Counted from the stretch's first letter, positions 1 through 10,286 are shown. The stretch is DNA of 35,662 bases from Mesostigma viride (GCA_009746045.1 RPFO01001928.1:162501-198162); one strand, 5' to 3'. Program-made: numbers and translations. The notes: generated from the letters alone by a model not told the origin.

Positions 1-770
1 AGCCACCAGAGGATATGGCGTGCCCAAGGTTCCGCGCTAAGGCCGCTAATGGTCTTCCGGATGTGCAGTAAGTGCGGTAAAAGCTGCGAAAATTGCTTAT
101 AATGCCTGTAGGAAGCTGTTTGCGACAGCGTTTTCCAAGCGAGTTCATTGTTCTTTTGATGCCAGATACAAAAGGCAAAGGGGGGCATCGTTTTTATTAG
201 TCGGCAGTGCGGTTGCGAGATGTGATGAGTCGGGCAGACGACCTCGCCACGACACGCTCGGCCCAAGCTTCGCATATCCCGGCTGCCATAAAGAAGCGCA
301 GATTAAGCGAGGTGAGCGAGCCAGAGGGCCCAGAATCGTTGCTAACGCAAGGCTGCTTCTGAAAGGGTAGAAAGCTGGATTGTTAATACTTTCTAAAGAG
401 CATGGTGCAGTGGTTATTGCCACCTTGTCCAGATATTTGCCCTTGTCTTTCTGATTTAAAGACTGTTTTAAAGAGGAGTGGGAGAGCTTTTCCAACGTTG
501 TTGCTTATTCATTACTGTGAAGAAAGAGCCTTTTCAGTTGCTGACAATGAGATGGAAGCTGTCTCATGCAAATTACCCAGGCAATGCAAGTGGTGCAAGG
601 TGAGGCCATGCATGGCTGATGTTGCCTTCATGCGTGAGTTGAGCAGGAGACTGGCTGGGTGTGTGGCTGGCTAGGTGAGCAGGGCGTGTAGTATGGGGTG
701 TTGCAATGGTGAGGGCATGCGAGGCGGGCACATGCCTGGCTGGTGTGGGTGTTGAGTAGTTAGTTGGTTC
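1..770. other. No recognisable gene
   Basis: Open frames exist on both strands here (for example about 116 codons on the minus strand at 145-495), but they show no family motif, no splice-consistent exon pattern and no composition that separates them from background. From about 640 onward the sequence grades into the G/T-rich minisatellite that follows. I see nothing I can name. Confidence 0.5.
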
Positions 771-1735
771 GGTGATTGTGTTGTTGAGTGGTTAGGTGGT
801 TAGGTGGTTGTGTAGCTGGGTGATTGGTTGTTTGGTTGTTTGATTGCCCAGAGAGCCTTGGGTGGGAGGCTTGGGCTATAGATGCTTCAAGGGATGCCTA
901 GGCATGGGTGGGTTCAGTGGCAGGTGGCTGGCTTATAGGTGGATGCCTTGGTAAATGGCTGGCTGCGTAGGTGGGAGCACAGGCAGTTGGAGAGGGTGGG
1001 TGGGTGGCTGGCTGGTCATGGTGGATGAGTGCAAGGGCGGTCGGTTATTGGCAGATGGCCAGGTGGCTGGGTGATGATAGGCTTTGGGGACTTTGAAGTG
1101 GGTGTTTTGTTGGATGCATGAGTGAAACAACTGCACGGTTTTGAGGGTGGTGGGTTGGTGGTTGGTTGGTTAGGGATGTGTGTGTGTGTGGGTTGGTGGG
1201 TGTGCCATTGGTGGTTGGTAACTGGTGGATGGATGTGTAGATGACTAGATGTGGGTGGGTGGGCGAAGGGGCGGGTAGATGGACGGGTGGGCGCACAGAT
1301 ATGGATGCGTGGATGGGTTTATGGTTGGGACCGACTCACCTATCGCTGGTGAAGGGCTGTGCAGGTTTGGGGTGAGGTAGGTGTCGGGGTGCTGGCTGAG
1401 AAAATGCATGTGTGGGTGGGTCAGTGGGTGGGTCACTGGGTATAAGGGTGTGGGGGCAGTGAGTGGTTGAGTGGGTAGGTGCGTGGGTGGGTCATCTGTG
1501 GGTGGCCGGACGGGTGCATATGGGGCCAGCTGGCTGGGTGTTTAGGTGGTTGGGTGGTTGGGTGGTTGGGGTGGTTGGGTGGTTGGGTGGTTGGGTGGTT
1601 GGCTCATTGGATGGGGGAAATTGCCTCCTTATTACCTAGTTGGTGTGTGGGTTGCGCAGGTGCCTTGGTGGGTGGGTGGATGTCCAAGTGGGTTGGTAGG
1701 TGGTTGGGTGCCTAGGTGCACGCATGGTTATATAA
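770..1735 (+). repeat. Degenerate TGGG/TGGT minisatellite
   Basis: The plus strand is dominated by imperfect runs of TGGTTGGG, GTGGGTGG and GGTTAGGTGGTTGG, with the cleanest stretch at about 1540-1610. Period is about 4 and multiples of it, with many substitutions, so it is old. Long open frames on both strands (His/Pro/Thr-rich on minus, Gly/Trp-rich on plus) are by-products of the repeat and are not called as genes. The G-rich strand could form G-quadruplexes. Confidence 0.75.
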
Positions 1736-2920
1736 GTTGGGTAAGCACGTGCGCGGCTGGCTTGGTGGGTGGGTCACTGGGTGGGAGGACAGGTGGCTGT
1801 CTGGGTGCACGGGCGCGCGAGTGTGTGAGCAGTTGTGTGGGTGGGTGGCCAGGTGGCTGCATGGGTGGGCGACTGCATGGGTGGCTTGGTGCGCACAAAG
1901 TGCAAGAGATGGAGACATGGGATATGCCAATGCCATATCATGTGAGCATACGTGGATGCCAGGTGACATGTGCCAGCGTTGGGGTCACTGCACCTTGATA
2001 TGCTCGCTCGGCATATTCTCGACATGTATTACACGTAGTGTATATCATGCATGGTGCGTGTTGGTAGCATTCAAATGGCTGTGTTAGTGATGTGGCATGT
2101 ATTGTTCACCTTTCCTTCCCATTTTGCAATGTGCCAAGTAGTTTAGAGGCATGGTGTCATGGGGTATACACATGGACATGCACTGCACATCACAGCTTTG
2201 TGGCATACTGGCAATGCCTACCTTACATGATGGATTCTGCTAGCAATGGTCACCACTCAGGCATTCACATGCACCAAGTTTTTTCACACTGTTTGTACTA
2301 GTCATTCTTGAGTTGCCTGCAAAGATTTAAATGATGTGCCCCAGCTTGGAGAGTGTTTTGGTGGTTAATGTTGTTAAAATTATGAGTAAAAAAGCAAAAA
2401 ATGGTGACAATTGCTGGCAAATGTCACAATTTTGGGCTCTGCATGATCTGAATTTTTGCTCATGACTTGTTGAGACCATTCGTCAGGTGCTGGCATGATG
2501 GCAATAAGTTTTGGTGGCATTCTGACATTATTTGGGTTGAATATTGATTTAAAATGGCCATTAATGAAAAATGCTAGCAAAAGTTTGCTAGCATTTGTCA
2601 CCAACTAGGGCTCCAAATGGCGTAGAACTTTGTACAAGGTCAGAACAACTATTATTCATCACCACTGCAAAGTTACATCATAATCTGATGTCAACTATTG
2701 TTTCTATGCAAGTGCAAGTGGTTTAGGTGGCCAGTTTTGGCCTTGGATCTGGAGTTAACTTAAGCAGGGAGTACCATGTAAACTTAACATTTTGACTCAA
2801 CTACTCCACCACTAGCCAGACACATCCCGGGGAGTGGTGGGATCCAATCCTAGGTCTATCTGACAGTAAACTTGCCATGGGCCATAATTTATGTAAAAAA
2901 AAGGCCATTTCAAGGTGTTG
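1736..2920. other. AT-richer non-coding stretch
   Basis: About 1.2 kb with lower GC than its surroundings and no convincing coding region. The only structure I see is the inverted repeat at 2402-2604. It ends where the L1-like element begins at about 2921. Confidence 0.5.
2402..2604. repeat. Small inverted-repeat element (MITE-like)
   Basis: TGGTGACAATTGCTGGCAAA at 2402-2421 is matched in inverse orientation at about 2584-2603, differing at two of twenty positions. A tight hairpin (ATGCTAGCAA, 4 nt loop, TTGCTAGCAT) lies next to the right arm at about 2571-2594. About 200 bp with inverted ends fits a miniature inverted-repeat element, but no clear target duplication was found. Confidence 0.4.
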
Positions 2921-4861
2921 TGACGGCGGAGCTCATAACTTTCACGTTTGAGCACCGAATTTAGCCGTGAATATCACAATCGACGCGTCTTTCTACGACG
3001 CACATGCTGATATAATTTCCCGCAGCTATGACGCAATATACGATGAGCGAACGGCGAACGCCTCTCGACGCAACGCAGCCTGGCGGCTGCGCTCGGCAAT
3101 GAAAATACGCCTGCAGCTCCGGCTGCAGCTTCGCCCACCGGCCCAGAAGGCAGCGGCGCCACTAGCCAAGCTCTAGTGGTCGCCCAGCCCCCCGAGCCCG
3201 CCTCGCCAGCAGCGTCGCCTGAACCCAAGCGCAGTCGCCCTGCCGAGCCGACCTGGGAAACGTTCTACTTTGATGCCAGCCAGCCCGGCTTTTTTGACAA
3301 GCTCAACCCCGACAAGGGCCTGAGCTACGTGTTTTTTTGATCGTATGCATCGCTTCTCGAAATGTGCAAGCAACTCTTCCATCAGGGCCGCCTCACCGAT
3401 TCTTTCCAGAGGCGCGCCCACACCTTCGACACCATCCTCAAATGCCGCCGCCCCCACCTTCAGCAACGCGTCCTTTTCTCCCTCCTTGGCCGCTCCCTCG
3501 AGGAGCTTTGGCCCCCCACGCCCCTCACCACCACCTTAACCGAATCCTCCATCCGCGCTCACTCCTCAAGGAGGCCCTCGAGCAGCACGTGGCCCCCATC
3601 GCTGCAGACGTGGCGGCCATGGGCAGCACGCTGGCTGCCGAGCTTCCCCCGATCCTCTCCACCATCTCCACCGCCACCTCCACCCTCCTCGCCTCCTCCA
3701 CCGCCACCACCCCCACCTCCGACGCCATCACCGCCCAGCTCCGCGACATCGACCAGCGTCTTAAGGACAATGCCATCGCTATCGAGGTCCTGCAGAACAC
3801 CGCAGGCCTCACCGCCCAGGTGGTGAAGGACATCGCCGCCAAGCCAGCCCCTGCTGGCCTGGCCGGCGTTGCTAGCTCCTCCCATCACGACCTGGGCGGA
3901 CATGCTTAAGCAGCATACCACCGCTCCATGCACCACCTCCGCCGTTGCAGCACAGCTCCAGCAGCAACAGCTCGACCTCCGCGAGGAGGCCGAGCTCGCC
4001 AAGCGCAGCCTTAACGTCATACTCAAGAACTTCGACATGGAGGAAGGTGAGAATTCCGTGAAGCTTGCACGTGCGTTTGAGAGCAAAATCTTTGATCGCA
4101 TGGGCCTTCTTGGTGAGATTAAGCTGACCGCCCACCGCCTTCCCCGCGCGCGGGGTAAGGCAGGGGCGCCTCCGCTTCTTCTCATCTTTGAGAGCCCAGC
4201 GGACAAGATTTCGTTTCTCAGACGCCGCAAGCGGCTCGAGAAGACTCTCTTCACCCTTGACGACGACTTGACCCTGGCGCAGCAACAACGGCGACGGGAG
4301 CTATGGCCGACCCACCTCCAGCTCCGGCAAACCAAGGCGGGCCAGCCGGTGTACTGGAAGGGGGCGGTAATCTACGTCGGCCACAAGCCCTGGCACGCGA
4401 CCCCCTCGACCACCGCGGCCCCAGCGACTCCAGCCGCCCCAGCTTAGGGGAACACAGCAGTAGTAGTGTAGAATAGTTAGACCGTGGCCATGTACATGTA
4501 AGCCTTCTACAGGCTCTATACCAGCTGATGCACGATATTATTTAGCCATGTACATGCGTGCCTATGATGTGCCACACCCCAGATGATGCCTAGCTTTATG
4601 TAGTTAAGCTGTGCCCATGCAGAGAGCTGCTCTCTGCTGAGAGGCCACGCTCTCTAGCTTTTGTATAGCTATGATGATCTTCCCCCATGTCATGACATGC
4701 TCCCCCTTAGCTGGGCATAGCGTGATAGATCATGATGGTGCAGGTGCCCTGGTGCACCTAGAGCAAGTGTCGTTTACATTCCCACCCTTGCAGGAAGTAG
4801 CTTAGAATGTATGATAGGCCATATGCCCCTTCTCAAGGTCTATTAATTAATTAATTAATTA
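2921..4861 (+). mobile_element. ORF1-only L1-like retroelement, left copy
   Basis: The 5' end is placed where similarity to the inverted copy at 4842-6803 begins (TGACGGCGGAGCTCA at 2921). The element carries a broken ORF1 (3043-4447), about 400 bp of non-coding 3' region, and an AATT repeat tail (4842-4861). No endonuclease or reverse transcriptase lies between ORF1 and the tail, so it is non-autonomous, like the half-L1 (HAL1) elements of mammals. Compared with the right copy it lacks the last ~38 nt before the tail, including the conserved stem-loop. Its tail abuts the right copy's tail, so the pair forms an inverted repeat centred near 4850-4870. Confidence 0.75.
3043..4447 (+). pseudogene. 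L1 ORF1p-like (transposase 22 type) protein, frameshifted
   Basis: In L1 elements ORF1p is an RNA-binding trimeric chaperone. Here the frame is broken: an N-terminal piece is read to about 3909, and a second frame (3869-4447, 192 codons) carries the C-terminal part. Visible in order are a Pro-rich stretch, a heptad-like segment around DIDQRLKDNAIAIEVLQNTA (likely coiled coil), SLNVILKNFDMEEGEN (start of an RRM-like fold), then LTAHRLPRARGK, LLLIFESPADKISFLRRRK and DDLTLAQQQRRRELWP, which match the RRM plus C-terminal domain layout of L1 ORF1p. ATG at 3043 aligns with the start of the right copy, but the frame is lost after about 20 codons. Assignment is from motif pattern, not a search. Confidence 0.7.
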
Positions 4862-6803
4862 TCAACATCACTCCGTTGGGAGTAGATGTAGCACATAGCC
4901 CTGAGAAGGGGCATATGGCTTTTAATACATTCTAGGCTACTTCATGCAAGGGTGGGAATGTAAGCTACCCCTGCTCTAGGTGCACCAGGGCACCCGCACC
5001 CTCATGGTCTATCACGCTATGCCCGGGTAAGGGGGGAGCATGCCTGTGAGGGGGAAGATCATCATAGCTATACAAAAACTAGAGCGTGGCATCTCAGCAG
5101 AGAGCAGCTCTCTGCATGGGCACAGCATTACTAAATAAAACTAGGCATCGTCTGGAGTGTGGCACATCATAGGCACACATGTACATGGTTAAATAATGCT
5201 CGTGGCTCAGCTGGTATAGTGCCTGTAGGAGGCGTACATGTACATGGCCACGGGTTATCTATTCTACACTACTACTGCTGTATTCCCCTAAGCTGGGGCG
5301 GCTGGAGTCGCTGGGGCCGCGGGGGTCGCCTGCCAGGGCTTGTGGCCGACGTAGATTACCGCCCCCTTCCAGTACACCGGCTGCCCCGCCTTGGTCTGCC
5401 GGAGCTGGAGGTAGGTCGGCCATAGCTCCCGTCGCCGTTGTTGCTGCGCCACTGAGGGTCAAGTCGTCATCAAGGGTGAAGAGAGTCTTCTCGAGCCGCT
5501 TGCGGCGTCTGAGAAACGAAATCTTGTCCGCCGGGGTCTTAAAGGTGAGAAGGAGCGGGGGCGGCCCTGCCTTACCCCGCGCGCGGGGAAGGCGGTGGGC
5601 GGTCAGCTTAATCTCACCAAGAAGGCCCATGCGGTCAAGGATTTCTCTCTCAAAAGCGCGCGCAAGCTTCTCGGAATTCTCACCTTCCTCCATCTTGAGG
5701 TTCTTGACAATGACGTTGAGGCTGCGCTTGGCGAGCTCGGCCTCCTCGCGGAGGTCAAGCGTCTGCCGTTGGAGCTGGGCTGCGACGGCGGAGGTGGTGG
5801 AGGTGGTGTGTTGCTTAAGCATGTCCGCCCAGGTGGTGATGGGAGGAGCATCGCCGGCCAGGCCAGCCGGGGCTGGCTTGGCGGCAATGTCCTTCACCGC
5901 CTGGGCGGTGAGGCCTGCGGTGTTCTGCAAGACCTCGATAGCGAATGCATTATCCTTGAGGCGCTGGTCGATGTCGCGGAGCTGGGCGGTGATGGAGTCG
6001 GTGGAGGCGGAGGGGGGGGGGGGTGGAGGCGAGGAGGGTGGCGGTGGCGGTGGGGATGGTAGGGAGCTCAGCAGCCAGCGTGCCGCCAATTGCCGCCACA
6101 TCTGCGGCAAGAGGGATCACGTGCTGCTCGAAAGCTTCCTTGAGGAGGGTGCGGATGGTGGCTTCGGTGGGGAAGGTGGGGGGGGGCGGTTGGGAAGCCC
6201 AGATCGCGGATTCGGAGCGTCCAACAAGGGAGCAGAGGGCGAAGCTTTGGAGCTTGGGACTCATGCGGTGAATGATTGGGAGAGCCTCGGCGGGGTCGAC
6301 AAGCTTGCCGTCACCAGGCCAGCGGCCACGGTTGTGGGACGTGAGGTACACGCACAGGGCTAGAAGCGAGGCGTGATTGCCGTAAAACACGTCTTCCATG
6401 AACCAACTGGGGCTGCGTTGCCAGAAGCCGGAGCTGTTGACGTCAAAGGAGGTCTCTTCCCAGGGCGGCTCAGCAGAGCGACTGCGCTTAGGTTCAGGCG
6501 ATGCAGATGGCGAGGCAAGCCCGGGAGGCTGGGCGAGCACCAGTGCACGACTAGTGTCACCATTGCCATCTGGGCCGGTGGGCGAAGTATTTTCATTGCC
6601 TAACGCATTCGCCAGGCTGCGTTGCGTTGTTGTGCGTTTGCTCGTCATAATAGCAGTTCGCGTAATAGCTGCAGGCTGGTCACAATACTGCGTTACAGCT
6701 GTAACCGTTTATAGTAGCAGATGCGCCTAGAAAAGATGCATCGGTTGCAAGTGATTTGACGGAATTTGGGGCTCAGACGCGAAAGTTCTGAGCTCCGCCG
6801 TCA
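4842..6803 (-). mobile_element. ORF1-only L1-like retroelement, right copy
   Basis: Reading the minus strand, the element runs from TGACGGCGG (6803) through ORF1 (6648-5288), a ~390 bp 3' region, the motif CTATGTGCTACAT, the stem-loop ACTCCCAACGGAGT (4883-4870) and an AATT repeat tail (4861-4842, shared with the left copy). As in the left copy there is no ORF2. The 3' half is very similar to the left copy while the N-terminal half of ORF1 is much more diverged, so these look like members of two subfamilies rather than one recent inverted duplication. Confidence 0.75.
5288..6648 (-). pseudogene. L1 ORF1p-like protein, two frameshifts
   Basis: The ATG at 6648 opens a 232-codon frame (N-terminus MTSKRTTTQRSLANAL, then a Pro/Ser-rich linker with SPEPKRSR). 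It breaks at a run of ten or more G around 6008-6020. The next frame (from about 6020 to 5450) carries the coiled-coil-like DIDQRLKDNAFAIEVLQ, the RRM-like SLNVIVKNLKMEEGEN, and the C-terminal KISFLRRRKRLEKT segment. A second break just after LFTLDDDLTL shifts out of the frame that ends at the stop equivalent to the left copy (5288-5290). Homopolymer frameshifts could be decay or sequencing error. By family this would be the RNA-binding chaperone of an L1-like retroelement. Confidence 0.7.
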
Positions 6804-6833
6804 GCCATGGCTACCTCGTGGCTCGTGGTTGTT

Positions 6834-6901
6834 GCTTGTCAAGGTCTATGTGCTACATATACTCCCAACGGAGTTATGTTCCTAATTAATTAATTAATTA
6901 A
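6834..6901 (+). mobile_element. 3'-terminal fragment of the same L1-like family
   Basis: Only the last ~65 nt of an element is present: GTCAAGGTCTATGTGCTACAT, a 5 bp stem with CAAC loop (ACTCCCAACGGAGT, 6861-6874), then an AATT tail (6884-6901). This is the form expected of a severely 5'-truncated target-primed insertion. The motif matches the right ORF1-only element and the ORF2 remnant that follows. Confidence 0.65.
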
Positions 6902-7150
6902 GGCTACACATTTGGCCATCACCATTCATATTCATCATCCTGAACGACTCGAACACGCGGACAAGATAACGGCAGGCTCGAGCTACCATGGTCCGGATTC
7001 TCCCGATTTCTGGCCTGCGCTGGTTGTCTCCTTGATAGCAAGGACGTAGCATGGCTGGCTGCCAAGGCGACCCTAGCTGGCAGCCCGTGGGTCGCGGGGG
7101 CTGCATGCATGTACGCACCATGCCTAACCCATGTAGTAATGCCACCGCTT
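6902..7150. other. Unassigned spacer
   Basis: Sequence between the short 3' fragment and the ORF2 remnant. Short open frames on the minus strand show no recognisable motif. It may be either host spacer or a too-decayed part of the ORF2 element. Confidence 0.35.
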
Positions 7151-7154
7151 CAAT

Positions 7155-7855
7155 TTGTTGGGGAGCATGCTTCCTGACACTGTCGACGACATGGACATCC
7201 GCATTGGCCTGGCCTGGGCCCGGCTCCGGACGCCCCCTACTGGCACTCGAAGGACCTCGGCGAAGAGCGAAAGCGCGTGCTCTTTAAGGTCGTGGTTCTC
7301 ACGGTGCTCACGTACGGGGCCGAGGCGTGGACGCTCACGGCTGCCATGTGCTCTTTCCTGGACGGCACGGTTGCTGGTCGATGTTGCGACAGGCTGTAAA
7401 TGTCGGATTTTCCACACACCGGTCACTAGAGTCGCCGTATACCGGGGTACGCCCCGTATTTCTGATGCGGTATGCCTCGAATTTCTGATGAGATTAGATA
7501 TCGTAGAATAGCTTTTGTAGGACATCTGGCTAGAACCAGTCAAGTGAACACCGCCCTTGGACCAGCCGGGCCCCTTACGGGTAGGCCAGCCTGAGGGCGG
7601 CATGTCATGACATGGCCTGGACCTAAGGGCGTCGATCCCGAAGTTCGGTAGGCAAGCACGCACATACACAGACCAATTGTTGGCAGACGTTGTAGTCCCA
7701 GCTCAGTTTGAACAACGTTTTCACTCCCTCTCTCTCGCTTGGACCGCTATGCAGGACAAGCGGAGATGGCAGGCCATCGTCCAAGCTCGTGTGCCGGCTG
7801 AATCTGCATGGGCAAGCCTCCCCCCCCAGGAAGGGGAAGCGTTCAACAGTATATA
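7155..7855 (+). pseudogene. LINE ORF2 C-terminal remnant
   Basis: Frames must be changed several times to follow the similarity. Visible pieces are RIGLAWARLR (about 7199-7228), VVLTVLTYGAEAWTLTAA (about 7292-7345), an RRIAFVGHLARTSQV-like stretch (about 7500-7545) and an intact 52-codon tail from about 7698 to the TAA at 7853-7855 that includes DKRRWQAIVQARVP. The TYGAEAWTL and GHLAR signatures are typical of the region downstream of the RT domain in L1-like ORF2 proteins. The catalytic RT and endonuclease parts are absent. Confidence 0.6.
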
Positions 7856-8000
7856 ATTTTGTATATTAGAATTTGTAGCTTAGGATTTCATGTTGCAATT
7901 TAAGGGTAGATTAGCTTCCCACCACCCACCCCTATCAGTCCATGGAATATGTGCTACATGACCTCCCAACGGAGACATGTTATAATTTTATTTTTTAATA
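7155..8000 (+). mobile_element. 5'-truncated ORF2-bearing L1-like element
   Basis: Contains the C-terminal part of an ORF2 (7155-7855), about 90 nt of 3' non-coding sequence, TATGTGCTACAT (7948-7959), the stem-loop CTCCCAACGGAG (7963-7974) and an AT-rich tail (about 7981-8000). The shared 3' end ties the ORF1-only elements upstream to a family that also encodes a reverse transcriptase. The 5' boundary is uncertain. Confidence 0.65.
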
Positions 8001-8711
8001 CCATCATGCCGAATGCTTCTCCTTGCGATCATGATTCTGCCAAATGGTGGACATGCCATGGGGCTGGCTAGGCTGGCGCCCAGCCTCATCCATGTCGCAC
8101 GTGTCCAGGATTAGCCTAGTGCGGAAGGTATGCGAAGAAGCACAGCTGGCCGTGCCTTGTGTGTCCTGGGCTACCATGTGAGGACATGGTGCTCGGGCTG
8201 GGAGGGCTTGGTGCCAGCTGACCTATCTAGCATGTCTACCTGATCGGTGCGTGCCAGGTGCCCGGCTAGGCCCCGGCGCCTGTGTCTAAGAAGCGGGGAA
8301 CAAAAATGTCAAGCAAGTGAATAAACTGCCCTTGCCCCCCACAAGAAAAGAAAACCCAAAGCAGGAACAAAACAGGGGGGAAAAAAAAAGGAAAAGAACA
8401 TGGGAAAAACAAACTAGCGAAAGAAAGCCTGCATTGGCCAAGTCATGGGCTGCCTCAGCATCAGCCTTTCCCAGGCGCCTTGTATTAGCCAACGTTCTTG
8501 CTCTGTTGCACCCACAGTGTAGGATCTGCAGTATGATGCAGAGAGAGAGAGAGTCCTCTGTGGCCTGCCGGCCTCATGCGGCAGTGGGGGAAGCCTGGGT
8601 GCCCCCCCCCCCTTCCCATTGTGTACTCGGGCCTTGAGGGTCCTAATTAGCGGGACCTAACGTAGTGCTGTTACGTTCTATAATTAAATTCAAGAAATGG
8701 GCTTCCTCCAT
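8001..8711. other. Region 3' of the lectin-module gene
   Basis: Lies downstream of the stop codon of the minus-strand gene and must hold its 3' UTR, but I see no clear TGTAA-type algal polyadenylation signal close by. It contains an A-rich stretch (8340-8410), a short GA run (8540-8551) and C and G homopolymers. No gene is supported. Confidence 0.4.
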
Positions 8712-9056
8712 CTACTCCTGTGAACGGCCAAATTGGTTGTACACACAGTCGGTGGCCAGGATGCTGGTGGTCTCATAATCCTGGGGGGTGCCCTCAACGG
8801 GAGCGCCATCACCATCCATGCCTCCAAGTGACTGGCCCAAGATCCCATGCGCGTGGTTGAGGCCGGGGAACTGCTTCATCTGCAGGTTGAGGAAGTTGCG
8901 GCCCGGGCCCGCGCCCGGCTGCCAGAATGCCGCACGCACCACCTGCACCTCGACCGCGCCCACTTCGGGGATGGTGACCACGACGCGGGTCTTGGTACGT
9001 GCAAGAGTGAGCCCGGACGGAAGCTTCACGGCAGCAGGGTTGCCGGCCAGCAGCTC
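8712..9056 (-). CDS. Modular secreted protein, exon 7 (last exon)
   Basis: The exon begins after the acceptor TGCACAG (9057) at ELLAGNPAAVKLPSG and ends at TAG (8714-8712), 345 nt. It enters in phase 0, which matches the phase-0 donor of the previous exon. The sequence continues the beta-rich C-terminal domain started there (TKTRVVVTIPEVGAVEVQVV, then PGRNFLNLQMKQFPGLNHAHGILGQSLGG), as in root-cap/VWD-like domains that close with a hydrophobic GILGQ-type segment. No membrane anchor is visible after it, so the product is probably secreted and soluble or cell-wall associated (inference). Confidence 0.7.
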   Translation of the reverse strand, partial: ELLAGNPAAVKLPSGLTLARTKTRVVVTIPEVGAVEVQVVRAAFWQPGAGPGRNFLNLQMKQFPGLNHAHGILGQSLGGMDGDGAPVEGTPQDYETTSILATDCVYNQFGRSQE

Positions 9057-10286
9057 CTGTGCACGTGGCATCAGCATGGTGGGGTGGGGTGCAAACACAA
9101 GGCATGGCAGGCGGATTGCAGCAATCTGCTTAGTTACAGCAATAGCAGTGCAGGCCTACATACAAAGGGTGACACACAAGAGTCTTCTAGTAGTAATGTC
9201 CAGACAAGAAGCAATTAGTATACTAAATGCTGCCGAGCGCCGGGACGCGGAAAACGTGAAAGTTCAGGTAGCTCCAGCAGGAATCGAACTAGGGACCTCT
9301 GGTATTACTCTGCGGTTCAATGCGTCTCCCGATTCGAAGGCATCGCAAGCTACAAACCAACTGTAGAAGACTTGTTACCGGAGAGTGGTACCAGCCAGTC
9401 TGACATCATGCTAGATATACTATTTGAGCCCGTGGTGCGTAGGAGTACTTCACACCGTGTCCACTGTATACTGAAGGTACCAAAATGTCATACAGTTTGA
9501 GCACGGCTGTCAGAATCCACAGAAGAACCATACAGGTGCATAGCCTAAACTAGCTATCTCCTACTAGTACGAGTATATGCTACCAGGTGTATTGGCTTGT
9601 ATAGTTATTTGCATTTGTTGCGCAGTATATCTTGGTGGGGTTTGCCAGGCCGCTGTTTTGGTGCTTCACTCTGCCATAAGACTGCTGTAGTGATTTTCTT
9701 TTACTATACGTGGATATACAAACACAGCCACGAGTACGCCTGGCTGTTTATGATGGTGCGTGGTGTTGGATGGGATTCGGCTTTGGCTGAATTGACTCAT
9801 GTCTGAGGGGGGAGGTATGGGAAATCATTTTGAAACAGGGTCGGACATTTCAGCCAACTCGCGGCACGCACATCGAATGCAACCTGACCTTGGTCTACGG
9901 GCGTATGTACATGAAGGAGCGGAAGCATAAGGCAGTGACACCATCTGGCGCAACGCGATCGGCGGTCGTCATAAGACATCTCTGATGTCAGCCCATTTGG
10001 ACATTGCTAAGATGTCCCTGTAAACGCAGACCACGTTATGTGCCCATGCCTGTACATGCCTGTTCACACTAATAGTATCTACCCTACGAAGTGGCTCACG
10101 TCAGCGAAGGTGCTTGTGGCGACAATCCGGGACGTAAAAACACAAAAAGAATCCCTCAATTGTTAACCAGCTATCATAGCCCCTCTTATGATAGCACCTA
10201 CGCAAATGATCAGCACTACCTATTGAAGAAACCAGAAGCGCACCATGCCACAAACCCTGTCCTCCCAAGAACCCCCCCCAGCTTAC
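9057..10286 (-). other. Intron 6 of the modular gene
   Basis: Bounded by GTAAGC (donor, 10286-10281) and CACAG (acceptor, ending 9057), about 1.23 kb. It holds one copy of the CTTCACTCTGC repeat family (about 9597-9672) and a weak tRNA-like patch (9268-9353), which I do not call a gene. The rest is unremarkable. Confidence 0.65.
9597..9672 (+). repeat. Copy of the CTTCACTCTGC repeat family
   Basis: GCATTTGTTGCGCAGTATAT ... GGTGCTTCACTCTGCC resembles the arms of the hairpin element at 14402-14563 and the fragment at about 14177-14260. Similarity is partial, so this is probably an old solo arm. Confidence 0.45.

Noticed and set aside
8317-8637. 106-codon plus frame next to the gene's 3' end
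   Set aside because: Lys/Arg-rich start comes from an A-rich stretch; no motif, homopolymer-rich, likely noncoding.
9268-9353. tRNA-like patch on the minus strand (GTAGCTT ... GAGCTAC ends, GTTCGATTCC)
   Set aside because: The outer 7 bp pair, but the T-stem does not, the B-box is offset from the acceptor stem by two bases, and no good A-box or anticodon arm is seen. At best a degraded tRNA-derived fragment.
10101-10286. Continuation of the minus frame beyond exon 6 (SWGGFLGGQGLWHG ...)
   Set aside because: A GTAAGC donor at 10286 and a phase-matched acceptor at 9057 with a continuing domain make readthrough unlikely.
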